Source: an uncultured Collinsella sp. (GTDB taxonomy: Bacteria > Actinomycetota > Coriobacteriia > Coriobacteriales > Coriobacteriaceae). From it: a stretch of DNA of 41,451 nt. The stretch is taken from positions 1-41,451 of the forward strand of contig CABVBR010000001.1 of the NCBI GenBank assembly GCA_902496645.1. The letters are read 5' to 3'. The notes beneath the pieces are model-generated. The model was given only the letters and a program-made list of their open reading frames with translations. It was not told the origin of the DNA and made no database searches. How positions within the stretch are numbered: position 1 is the stretch's first letter; each line of letters starts with the position of its first letter. Positions 8,901 through 15,046 of this stretch are shown here, piece by piece. Position numbers and translations under genes: made by a program.

Positions 8901-10168
8901 GTGCCACTCTTGGTGTCAGAGCTCTGCCACTGATAGTTGAGCTTGCTCGCGTCGATAAACGTCGAGGCGCCCTTCTCCTTGGCGCGAGCCTGGGCGGTAT
9001 CGCCAACCGCGAACACGGAGTTGTTGGTCTTGGGATTGATGAGCGAAACCGCGTAGATGTCCACCGCACCGGCCTGTTTGACCTTGCTGGAAGTGGTCTT
9101 GTTCACCGTGTTGACGCCAGCGTTGGCCTCGACCCTGATGTACTTGCCCTCAAGGTCGTCGCCCACCACGAGCGAAGCGTCCGTCTCGCCCTCGATCTTG
9201 GTAAAGCCCGAATACTGCGAGGTGGATGCGGACCACGTGTAGGTAACCTTGGCGTCGGCGGGGGCTTGCTGATAATAGCTTATGTACGGAGTCGCCGTCA
9301 GGGTATCGCCTATGCTCGGCGTGTCGCTATTCAGCTTGACGCTGTTAAGCTCCATCTGCCCGGCACCCAGCACGGGACCGGGGATGTTGTTGGCATTGAT
9401 ACCCGAGCCGTACGAAACCGAGGGGCCGAAGTAATCCTTGCCATCAACCGTTACCTTGCAGATGAAGTATTTGCCTTCCATCGCGGCGGTGACGGTGAGC
9501 GACTGCTCGTGGCCTACGACCTCGGTGTAGTCGGCGACATTGCTGCTGGCCCTGGTCGTGCCGGCGAGCCAGGTGTAAGTCCAGGTGCCGGGATTGGCAA
9601 CGGACTCAGTCGTAGTGCCGTACCAGTCGTCCTCGACCTCATCGTACATATTTGCCCAGAGCGTATCGCCCGCGCTGAGCGCGCCCGACTTCGTGGAATA
9701 GGAGCTGTCCTTATCCTTGGTGTCCTGGATGAAGACCTTGGCCTCGCTCGAAAGCGTTGTGGCGGACGCGGCGGCAACGGCGTTCTTCTGCTCCGAAGCA
9801 GCAGGCACCGCGGGAGAGCTCTCGGACTCAGTCGCGTTGTCTGCAGCGGTGTCATCGCCATTCGTGGCACTCGCAGTTGCGCCCTGATCTGCGCCGACGT
9901 CATCGGCAGCAGCGCTCGCCGCTGCACTGTTCGCGCCGGTGCCGGCAGCAGCGTCATCGTCGGCCGCCGCGCCCTCGCTGCCCGTCGCAGCCTGGGCCAC
10001 AGCCTCGGCAATGCCATCGGCACCCTCGGCCCAAAGTTGCGCCGGCGTGGCGCCAAAAGCCATGGCAAAAGCCAGGAACGCCACCAGACCGCGCTTGGCT
10101 ACGCCACGGGCAATCGCTCCATGACGACGCCACGAGGCGCGCTGGCGCTCGTCCTCAAACATATCCAT
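2984..10168 (-). CDS. Giant cell-surface protein: Ig-like repeats, three DUF4430 domains, beta-propeller, InlB-type repeat
   Basis: A 2394-residue exported protein. A signal peptide (KRGLVAFLAFAMAFG... AQLWAEG) is followed by an Ala/Asp/Thr-rich stretch to about residue 140. Seven Ig-like repeats of about 100-120 residues cover roughly 140-910, each with GDT, YxW and GKYxxV signatures. A mixed beta region reaches about 1410. Three DUF4430 (transcobalamin C-terminal-like) domains lie at about 1410-1530, 1533-1653 and 1655-1765, each with a closing GD/RDxxxW.Y pattern. A PQQ-type beta-propeller spans about 1793-2183 and an InlB-type repeat (REGYTFAGWYTD, YAKW) about 2190-2258. A Gly/Lys/Ser linker, one helix and the tail TKRR follow. 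There is no LPXTG-like motif, so anchoring is by the helix. The ATG at 10168 has GGAG upstream; 10162 and 10249 are alternatives, whereas a start at 10312 falls inside the riboswitch. Confidence 0.87.
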   Translation of the reverse strand: MDMFEDERQRASWRRHGAIARGVAKRGLVAFLAFAMAFGATPAQLWAEGADGIAEAVAQAATGSEGAAADDDAAAGTGANSAAASAAADDVGADQGATASATNGDDTAADNATESESSPAVPAASEQKNAVAAASATTLSSEAKVFIQDTKDKDSSYSTKSGALSAGDTLWANMYDEVEDDWYGTTTESVANPGTWTYTWLAGTTRASSNVADYTEVVGHEQSLTVTAAMEGKYFICKVTVDGKDYFGPSVSYGSGINANNIPGPVLGAGQMELNSVKLNSDTPSIGDTLTATPYISYYQQAPADAKVTYTWSASTSQYSGFTKIEGETDASLVVGDDLEGKYIRVEANAGVNTVNKTTSSKVKQAGAVDIYAVSLINPKTNNSVFAVGDTAQARAKEKGASTFIDASKLNYQWQSSDTKSGTYTDIAGATGETLELTDALGGKYLKCKVSSKIGSSSLTNSTGALVAAAGSINVSSVTMSPTSGKVEVGSTIMATAKAGSTDVTSDSHVTWQWYKGKSNTASSCNTPIEGETGNTLTVTAALKGWYVVAKANGGYGEQKPYYAAGPVSVAGQVELYDVQFEGSPATNGVRVGDTLKTKVRKKDGSNYHYIDRTDNVTYQWQYANSSSSYDSAYTDIPGATEAAYTVDAAYAGKYLRVKVTSENTVSSTQKKSSYGGTQSVAPLGPVTLKGQYKLASIELADKDVTLSVGSKITPSVQVPGSWSGSTKDVPEDAELTMAWYAKGEGDADWTELIDGIDTTDGSLTISDTLVGKRIKVTASALDNTVEWVSPDSVTAAGEYNLLRVTTTPQINSDSTHLVSGDSVKATAQAKRADGSTTNGIDVTTQATVAWYAADDAEAPAADWTRLSDMSGAEATVSASAAGKYLKAVATSGSSTVELVSANKVIAAGSLEAAVQKLNDANKQIAVDYSAKGGNVNDVLKAQLADLGFTDIDVKVSEGGVDFKAEDAKATVGISDAQDKTNGDVTFFYIDPNDYTGYNIDGLRNADVAFELSRDGKTEYYLPNKSVQVAWDEAKLQDLLDGAAESLQIGYAAGESADGVTQNVTLPYKAGSAKKFSVEWTSSDTERLFVSGYSWEDKTGKVSRASSDRDVTLTAKVTVTSGDIKLAGSHDFVVTVKGDPEKVAADKKALQEKVDAAFTYDNIKYSGTDTVANKDGLTADLQMPRTSTLNIDGKYYKVEYSASTDDITFNGYKGTVYQPLPGTEAAKTKITLTVTDKSNAEVTASKTLDFAIAPQDQDELDAELSLMEKAKAGYADAILNGQHANAVSADMHAFQKAYLDADGNLAWSYNKATTDSTDLGVVPVDLPGYDAMSGQDWRLFKSSNSSIVSAENLKVTQPQYNTKVVVSSRLTSEKYARYAERYPDNATYAKLANQDVSATLTVVGTSGQNSPEVTATCSVIGIDAKGKQQTWAAASQYTLKNGSTAADLSEELFKQAGLKADYDPNGSWGWVLNSITSPFEPDRTLAYDHATGAYWQLFINGVAASVGAGSYSLEAGDSVVWCYSKYGDAAPTDRLSVSCTVVGQDASGAQQTWAQPTTALVEEGATAADLSEQVFKQAGIGADTGKGSYGWFLNSLTSPFNKNVTLSTEQVNESTWKYWQFFVNGKKANVGAGNYTLKAGDEITWVYGSDGTMPGQVSVSMEIIGKKGDKAQRWTDPSTQVFVEGTTIKDATTAYFDALGIESEMYDQLGFWGVHSLVSPLDGTNKLAGAWSYFVNGVPGSQLDSDYVLKSRDEIVWAYAAGDAVPNPDEVVVNPSAPRPTDWKSDWDGKSNAAVENVSTPTGALASSWTFDWKAYSGSAYPNASEPIVVNGNVYLAVNKRLLKIDAESGKVLAESNLKAAVGYTSRPIYANGLVIVPLDGGAVQALTADALTTVWVTDSVSRTAQSNSQLTVDGNYLYVGTVDVDYGTSTYNNGHLTRINILTGAVSWQHVNPDEGYYWTGATVGDDFVLVPTSAGTVEMLSKSTGDVLGSVSVGAVVNSTCVLSDDGSHAYLISRDGKLHVLAISDGDSRDADAASRITEERVVDLGLTGCACVPTMYDGKLIVGGEVAGGSALAIIDLAHDFAKTLVSSADDAALPTGGIKGAPLVSVQGEEAYVYFTVNYGESSDYVNYTSGGGVYRYKLGDTEASGVFSATGHYNFCDSPIACDAQGNLYYINDSGTLFKLNAGVKVSFSAGEGSKVDFQTTAANGSIAKPADPTREGYTFAGWYTDEACTEAYDFSVAVTADMTLYAKWVKNAVTPGGNGGNGGSNGGSGNAGAGSGSGNGTNGQQTGGAVAPGQKPVSTTTKTETKDGKDSKKDSDKSDKKDSKKSDKKSSKSGSKSDTGAAATTTAKKSAEAPAQQSGFNPLAIVGVAAGVIGLAVIGVFVFTKRR

Positions 10169-10311
10169 TTGTCTCCTATTGTCTGAACTTGGGACATTGC
10201 CCAGCGGCTGCCCCACGTCATCGCGCACATTGCGCTCGAGTACCCCCATCGGGGTCCCCCTTCCCTCCAGAGCCCAACGCGTGCCGGCGGCATGCGCCGC
10301 GGCCGCGTGCA

Positions 10312-10485
10312 AGATGGGAGGCGATCCGACTTAACCTTAACGGCCCGGGCGCGCCGTCCGATCTGCGACGCGAACATCCCGGGTCAAGAGGAATTACGGT
10401 TACTGGTACAGCCGGGGACTTGCACCCCGATTCTCCCAAACGCGCAGGAAAACTGCACATTCGTGCGTCTCCGCACCACCATCTA
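10312..10485 (-). promoter_or_regulatory. Cobalamin (B12) riboswitch
   Basis: On the minus strand the leader holds the conserved cobalamin riboswitch pieces in the right order. P1 pairs AGATGG (10484-10479) with CCATCT (10317-10312). A GTGCG-GAGA-CGCAC hairpin follows P1. The core is GGTGCAAGTCCCCGGC (10426-10411) then CCAGTAACCGT (10406-10396), and the distal motif is AGTCGGATCGCCTCCC (10331-10316), matching the usual AGTCxGGAxxCCTGCC box. It lies about 140 bases before the start codon of the giant surface protein. No clear intrinsic terminator with a U-run follows, so control may act on translation or through the GC-rich hairpins at 10260-10305. Repression by B12 is the expected response for the family. 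A covariance-model search was not possible here. Confidence 0.83.
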
Positions 10486-10494
10486 GGCCATCGA

Positions 10495-10522
10495 TTATTA
10501 CTGTCAGTATGGTATCACGCAA
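10495..10522 (-). promoter_or_regulatory. Candidate promoter of the cobalamin-riboswitch transcript
   Basis: TTGCGT (10522-10517) as -35 and TAATAA (10500-10495) as -10, separated by 16 bases. This would start RNA just upstream of the riboswitch P1 stem, the expected geometry. Confidence 0.5.
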
Positions 10523-10612
10523 AAGGGCCTCGAACGCAGGCGAAGCCCAAGGTAAAAGCTATGGTTTGCAATAGGAAGAGCTGTCGTCGGACCTTGCAAG
10601 AACAGCCCGTTT

Positions 10613-10766
10613 CAAAACTATGCCGGATTACGGCGCTGAATCAGCACCTCGCAACCATACCTGCCATTTTCGAAAACCAACGACTCATCTACCTGCGGTT
10701 TTAAAAGCACGGATTCCGGCATGGTCGAGGTTCGGCACTCCAGCCCCGTAAACCGGCATAGTTTTG
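10613..10766. repeat. Large imperfect palindrome (MITE-like or structured RNA)
   Basis: CAAAACTATGCCGG (10613-10626) is exactly inverted as CCGGCATAGTTTTG (10753-10766). The similarity continues inward: TTACGG.GCTG and ACCTCG occur in both arms, and an AAAACC/GGTTTT pair lies near the centre. The whole could fold into one long bulged hairpin of about 154 bases. No ORF with a plausible start explains it. It occupies most of the gap between the riboswitch promoter and the aarF stop codon. Confidence 0.7.
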
Positions 10767-10799
10767 TTCGGACCAGCCCACGTCGGCGCGACGCAAGGC

Positions 10800-10834
10800 A
10801 AAATGATCCGTTTTCCTCCGTCCCCAAGGGATCA
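10800..10834 (-). terminator. Weak terminator-like hairpin at the end of aarF
   Basis: TGATCC (10834-10829) pairs with GGATCA (10809-10804) on the minus strand, followed by TTTTGCC. The stem has only 6 bp with a 19-base loop and overlaps the aarF stop codon. Confidence 0.35.
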
Positions 10835-12595
10835 ATGCTTACCGCCGTGACTGTTGCGCCAGATCTCGCGGCCCAGCATCAGCGCCAGCACCAGCGCACT
10901 CACGTAGCCCATAAAGCCAATGACCGGGATACCAAACACAACCGGCTCGATGCGCGCGTAGTACACCACCGACGAGCCGATAAACAGGCCGGCAATCACA
11001 ATTGCCATCGACATGCGGTCGATAATTCCACCCAGCTGTCGCAGCGCCTTATCGCTGCTCATGATCTGCGTGTTCACCTTAAGCTGGCCGCGCGTAAGCA
11101 TACGCGACGCCAAGCCCAGATACTCGGCCGCCTCGAGCGAGCCTTTTGCCGCGCGATAGCTGCTCGCGGCAAGATCGCGCCCCATTTCGCGGACGCGCGC
11201 ATAGGCGCTCTTCTCATTTTTAATGTGCGTCTGGATGATCTGAATCATGTTGACGTTGGGCATGTACTCGGTCAGCAGGCCCTCAAGCGTCACCATGCCG
11301 CGCGCGAACATTGTCACCACGCTCGGCAGCTCAACGTCGTTCTTGCGCGCCAGGTTTAGCAGCGAGGTCAAAAACTCGCCGATATCAAGATCCTTAAGGT
11401 CAAGACCCGCAAAGTCGGCGACGATAAAGTCCAAGTCGGACAAAAAGGCCGAATGGTCGAGCTCGGCCGAATCGCCGCGCGTCACGGCAAAGCGCATAAG
11501 CGAATCCTTGAGCTTGGGCACGTCGCCCTCGGCCACGGCAAAGATCATGTCCTTGACGATACCGCGATCGTGACTCGACATGCGCCCGACCATGCCCAGG
11601 TCGATAAAGTAGACGATGCCGTCTTTGAGGATGATGTTTCCCGCATGCGGGTCGGCATGGAAAAAGCCGTCATCGAGCACCTGCGTCGAGTAGTCCTCGA
11701 CGATCGCCGAGCCGATCTTTTCCAGGTCATAGCCCTCGGCCACCAGGAGCTCGGGATCGGCAATCGAGATGCCGTCAATGTAGTCCATGACCACGACGTG
11801 CTCGGTGCAAAGGTCCAAGTAGGATTTGGGACACGACACGCCATGGACGCTCTTATGGAACTCATAGAAATCGTTGAGGTTTTTGGCCTCGGCCAAAAAG
11901 TTGGTCTCCTCGCGAAACGAGGTCCACAGCTCCTCGACCACGCCGTGCAGGTCAACAAACTGATCGGTGTTGACAAACTTGGAAACGATGCGCACCACCG
12001 AACGGATGATGTCGATGTCCTGCGCCATGACCTGCTGCGCACCGGGGCGCTGCACCTTAACGGCCACGTCCTCGCCCGTCACCAGGCGGGCGCGGTGTAC
12101 CTGCGCGAGCGACGCGCTTCCGAGCGGATTGGGATCGATCGCGTCGAACATCTGCCCCAAGCGCTGGCCGTATTCCTCTTCCAGACAGCGGAGCACTACC
12201 TCATACGGCACCGGTTCTACGTCGGAGCGCAGGCGACGGAGCTCGTCGCAAAACCGCTGCGGCAAAATCTCGGAGCGGTTGGCCAGAATCTGCCCCATCT
12301 TGACGAACATGGGGCCGAGCTCTTCGAGCAGGCGGCGCAGGCGAACCGGCGTGAGGTTATCCCATACGCGGTACTTTTTAATCAGGCGAACAATCTGACC
12401 GATGCGTTCGCGGCGACCTGCCGGTGTGAGCTGGTATTCCTCGTCCGGCGCCATCGCGTCGGGCTCCTCGGGGACCATATCGACAGCGCGCGGCTTCTTG
12501 CGAGCGCCCGAGACGGCGGCATCGACCTCGTCGACAACCGCCGCCTCGTCACCCAAGGGATCTAGATTGTTGTAATCGGTGGTGGAATCTGCCAT
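10832..12595 (-). CDS. AarF/UbiB (ABC1) family atypical kinase
   Basis: A 587-residue member of the ABC1/UbiB/AarF family of atypical protein-kinase-like ATPases, linked in other bacteria to isoprenoid quinone or lipid homeostasis. The family motifs are all present: KMGQILANRSEILP (KxGQ, about residue 93), PLGSASLAQVHRA (the Ala-rich loop that replaces the usual P-loop), DVAVKVQRPG with the ATP-binding Lys, HADPHAGNI, and DLGMVGRM in the metal-binding position. Two hydrophobic helices end the protein (VIAGLFIGSSVVYY and FMGYVSALVLALML), so it is membrane-bound. The start at 12595 lies 8 bases after the phasin-like gene, so the two form an operon. No quinone-biosynthesis gene adjoins, so the substrate is unknown. 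Confidence 0.92.
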   Translation of the reverse strand: MADSTTDYNNLDPLGDEAAVVDEVDAAVSGARKKPRAVDMVPEEPDAMAPDEEYQLTPAGRRERIGQIVRLIKKYRVWDNLTPVRLRRLLEELGPMFVKMGQILANRSEILPQRFCDELRRLRSDVEPVPYEVVLRCLEEEYGQRLGQMFDAIDPNPLGSASLAQVHRARLVTGEDVAVKVQRPGAQQVMAQDIDIIRSVVRIVSKFVNTDQFVDLHGVVEELWTSFREETNFLAEAKNLNDFYEFHKSVHGVSCPKSYLDLCTEHVVVMDYIDGISIADPELLVAEGYDLEKIGSAIVEDYSTQVLDDGFFHADPHAGNIILKDGIVYFIDLGMVGRMSSHDRGIVKDMIFAVAEGDVPKLKDSLMRFAVTRGDSAELDHSAFLSDLDFIVADFAGLDLKDLDIGEFLTSLLNLARKNDVELPSVVTMFARGMVTLEGLLTEYMPNVNMIQIIQTHIKNEKSAYARVREMGRDLAASSYRAAKGSLEAAEYLGLASRMLTRGQLKVNTQIMSSDKALRQLGGIIDRMSMAIVIAGLFIGSSVVYYARIEPVVFGIPVIGFMGYVSALVLALMLGREIWRNSHGGKH

Positions 12596-12603
12596 CTGCG
12601 CTG

Positions 12604-13020
12604 CTACTCGGCCTCTTCGGCGTCCTCTGCGTCGTCGGGCTCAACAGACTCGACGGGCACCGAGGTCACGTTGTCCTCGACCGAATCGACGATGTCGCGC
12701 ACATGGGCCAAAAAGGCCGTGCGCTCGGGGGCGGTCATAACGCGGACGCGGGCCAGGATGAGCTCGTCGAGCACGCGCTGTGCCGCAGTCTCGCCCTGCA
12801 TGCCCAGGCGCTCGGTCAGGTCGGAGATGGTGCCGCCGGCCTGCTCGAACATGTCGGATACACTGCGGGCGATATCGGGGGTGCCGGCATCCTTGCGGAC
12901 CTGCTCACCCTTGGTACCGAGGTCGTCGAGAACCTTCTTGCCGCCCTCGACGGCAACGGCGGCGGCACCGAAGCCCACGTTGATGGCACCGTTAACAAGC
13001 TGATCGAGTTTCATAACCAT
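12604..13020 (-). CDS. Phasin-like coiled-coil protein, upstream partner of aarF
   Basis: A 138-residue soluble protein with mostly helical composition, beginning MVMKLDQLVNGAINVGFGAA. The pattern of a short Gly/Ala-rich hydrophobic start, KKVLDDLGTKGEQVRKDAG, and a later SDLTERLG/RVLDELILARVRV helix with PERTAFLAHVRDIVDSV resembles the small phasin-family (PhaF-like) proteins. It ends in an acidic tail rich in Asp/Glu. I chose the ATG at 13020 because GGAG lies six bases before it; an earlier in-frame start at 13032 lacks a ribosome site. The 8-base gap to aarF indicates one transcript and a shared function. Polyhydroxyalkanoate storage itself is not implied: no PHA genes are visible. Confidence 0.65.
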   Translation of the reverse strand: MVMKLDQLVNGAINVGFGAAAVAVEGGKKVLDDLGTKGEQVRKDAGTPDIARSVSDMFEQAGGTISDLTERLGMQGETAAQRVLDELILARVRVMTAPERTAFLAHVRDIVDSVEDNVTSVPVESVEPDDAEDAEEAE

Positions 13021-13041
13021 GGTTGGCTCCAATCATGAACA

Positions 13042-13071
13042 ATTGCATTGGCCTTCTTGTACCCAAGATTG
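13042..13071 (-). promoter_or_regulatory. Candidate promoter of the phasin-aarF operon
   Basis: On the minus strand a TTGTGT-type -35 is followed after about 18 bases by TACAAG as -10, ending some 20 bases before the start codon at 13020. It is a modest match only; coordinates are approximate. Confidence 0.3.
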
Positions 13072-13111
13072 GGCGAACGACACAAAATCGTTTTACCGCC
13101 AAGATAGGAAT

Positions 13112-13150
13112 CGAGCGGGGCAAAGCCTTTGACGGCGTTTGCCCCGCTCG
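13112..13150 (-). terminator. Strong hairpin after the C69 dipeptidase gene
   Basis: A perfect 13-bp stem, CGAGCGGGGCAAA (13112-13124) with TTTGCCCCGCTCG (13138-13150), and an inner GCC/GGC pair. The tail on the minus strand is only partly T-rich (ATTCCTATCTT). Position 19 bases beyond the stop supports a terminator role. Confidence 0.65.
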
Positions 13151-13168
13151 TTCGCTGCAAGGTTGTCT

Positions 13169-14692
13169 TTACCTCACGTTATCGTTCATCGCGAAGGAAT
13201 TCTTCATGGCACAGCTTGTGGTGTAGAGCACCTTGCCCAACAGGGCATCGGTCTCCATGCGTACGAGCTCGGCAAAGGCCTCGTTGGCGCGGGCGAGCTC
13301 GGCGGGCACCTCGGCCTCGGGCAGCGCGGCTACGGCAGCGTCAACGTCGTGGATCTGCTTGTGGCCCATGCCACCGACCTTCTCCTGATAATCCTCGACC
13401 GCGCGACCGCACTCATGGAAGCGAACATCGGCCAAGGCACCGATCAGGCGATTTGCCCAATAGAAATTCTCGGACGTCACGCGAGCCTGTGTGTCGGCAT
13501 AGTACTTGGGCATGGTCTCGACGTTGGCGTACAGCGGCACAAGCGCGTTAAACGAGTTGGAGCCAAACGCCATCCACTGCACGGCGCGATACGCCGGCTG
13601 CGCATAGGGACGCAGCTGCAGCACGGCGAGCTGGCTATTGCGGTTGATGCCGATGGGGCGATAGGCGCCGCGCGTGGCGGGCGTGCCCTTACTGCCGTAG
13701 CAGTCGTACTCCGTGCCCTGGTAGTGGCTCGAAAGCACGTACTTGATGTCCTCGATGGTCACCTTGCGCTCGGGCACGCGGCTCCAGGGGATGTCGTCGC
13801 TCTCGGGCGTGTAGTCGGCCTCGGGACCGTCCCACACATCGCTGGGGTTGAGGCAGCGCTGCATGTACCAGGCGCGCGGCGTGTTGTAGACGTGGTCGCT
13901 GTCACTGTGCGAGCCAAAGGCCTCGCGCGGGTTGAAGACCGCGGCGGGACCGTCGCCCTCGACGCCCAGCGTTAGGTCCAGATGCCACTCGGCCATCCAG
14001 GAACGCAGGTCGGCAGAGCACATATAATCTGCCTGGTCGCCCTCGGCGTCGTCCAGGTCAAAGCTGTCGATACCCAGCTGGTTGGGCATGGTCACATAGG
14101 CGTCGTCGGGCACGCGCTTGGCGATCCAGTGGTGCCCGCCGATGGTCTCGAGCCACCAAATCTCGTCAACGTCACTAAAGGCGATGCCGTTGTTCTCGTA
14201 GGTACCGTAGCGCTCGAGCAGCTCGCCCAGAATGCGCACGCCGTCGCGGGCAGACTTGGCGTACGGCAGCACCAGGGTCACCATGTCCTCCTCACCCAGA
14301 CCGCCGGGCTGCGCCGGAACATAGCCGTCCTCGCCCTCGTTGCCCTTGGCGGGCACGTAGTCCACGAGCGGATCGGCGCCGCGGACGCGCTCGTTGGTGG
14401 TAAGCGTCTCGGTTGCGGACATGCCAACATTGAGCTCGTTGAAGCCGGCCTCGGCCCAAATGCCATGACCCGGGACGACGTCGGGGACGCTCGTGTAACG
14501 CATGGGATTGTCGGGCAGCTCAACGGTCAAGTGGCTCAGGACACTCGTGTAGACACGCGGCTGCTCGTCGGGATGCACCACGCGCATGCGCTTGGGCTCA
14601 AACACCCCGTTGGACGAGTCCTCGTTGCGGGCGACCAGCGTCGACCCGTCGTAGCTCGCGTTCTTACCAACCAAAATCGTTGTGCACGGCAT
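13169..14692 (-). CDS. Peptidase family C69 dipeptidase
   Basis: A 507-residue N-terminal-nucleophile hydrolase of the C69 (PepD, dipeptidase A) family, which cleaves a wide range of dipeptides. The N-terminus MPCTTILVGKNASYDGS places the catalytic Cys at residue 3, to become residue 1 after removal of a two-residue propeptide. Other family landmarks are LVARNEDSS, GIWAEAGFNELNVGMSATET, ISFSDVDEIWWLETIGGHHW-like sequence and YSxPRAWYMQRC-like sequence near the middle. I chose the ATG at 14692 because AAGGAGG lies six bases upstream; the ATG at 14698 overlaps that Shine-Dalgarno. No signal peptide is seen, so action is intracellular. It stands alone, with a hairpin after it and the palindromic element 14775-15011 before it. 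Confidence 0.92.
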   Translation of the reverse strand: MPCTTILVGKNASYDGSTLVARNEDSSNGVFEPKRMRVVHPDEQPRVYTSVLSHLTVELPDNPMRYTSVPDVVPGHGIWAEAGFNELNVGMSATETLTTNERVRGADPLVDYVPAKGNEGEDGYVPAQPGGLGEEDMVTLVLPYAKSARDGVRILGELLERYGTYENNGIAFSDVDEIWWLETIGGHHWIAKRVPDDAYVTMPNQLGIDSFDLDDAEGDQADYMCSADLRSWMAEWHLDLTLGVEGDGPAAVFNPREAFGSHSDSDHVYNTPRAWYMQRCLNPSDVWDGPEADYTPESDDIPWSRVPERKVTIEDIKYVLSSHYQGTEYDCYGSKGTPATRGAYRPIGINRNSQLAVLQLRPYAQPAYRAVQWMAFGSNSFNALVPLYANVETMPKYYADTQARVTSENFYWANRLIGALADVRFHECGRAVEDYQEKVGGMGHKQIHDVDAAVAALPEAEVPAELARANEAFAELVRMETDALLGKVLYTTSCAMKNSFAMNDNVR

Positions 14693-14774
14693 GCGCATCC
14701 TCCTTGAGCGAAGAAATCAAACGGCAACAGTGTATCGCTTCGGCGCAAAAAGGGCGAAACCGCCGCCCCGGCAG

Positions 14775-15011
14775 CCCCTGTGGGCAAAAAATGCCAAATA
14801 TGAGTACTGTCACCAATTTAGTAACAGCAATTTTCCTTCTAGCAAGTGCCGGAAATCCCCAATTGTCCAAAAGTAAGATAACGTTATTCCCCATAGGTCC
14901 AATAAAAGAGACTCCCTAACGATATTTAATATCGTTAGGGAGTCAAATTGATCTCAAAGATATGTAACGAACAAGGCAGCAGTACTCATATTTGGCATTT
15001 TTGCACACGGG
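14775..15011. repeat. AT-rich palindromic element with long terminal inverted repeats
   Basis: GCAAAAAATGCCAAATATGA... (14784-14809) is repeated inverted at 14980-15004, 25 bases matching apart from one A, and the flanks CCCC.GTG.GC extend the match to about 14775 and 15011. Inside is a perfect palindrome, 14910-14944, with 17-bp arms (ACTCCCTAACGATATT and complement). The block of about 237 bases is clearly more AT-rich than the genes around it and has no convincing ORF. It fills most of the 354-base gap between folD and the dipeptidase gene. It has the form of a miniature inverted-repeat element or a conserved structured RNA; no target-site duplication is obvious. Confidence 0.8.
14899..14944 (-). 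terminator. Perfect 17-bp palindrome acting as a probable terminator of fchA-folD
   Basis: On the minus strand the 35-base palindrome 14944-14910 is followed by TCTTTTATT (14909-14901). Strong stem plus T-rich tail downstream of folD fits intrinsic termination, carried inside the palindromic element. Confidence 0.65.
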
Positions 15012-15046
15012 GTATAGAGCCAGCCCTCTAAACAGCCCGAAAACGC

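Noticed and set aside
10169..10312. Longer N-terminus of the giant surface protein, starting at 10312 or 10249
   Set aside because: A start at 10312 lies inside the riboswitch P1 stem. The added residues are not signal-like, while the ATG at 10168 has a ribosome site and precedes a normal signal peptide. The 10249 start keeps a GGAGG-like site and is not fully excluded.
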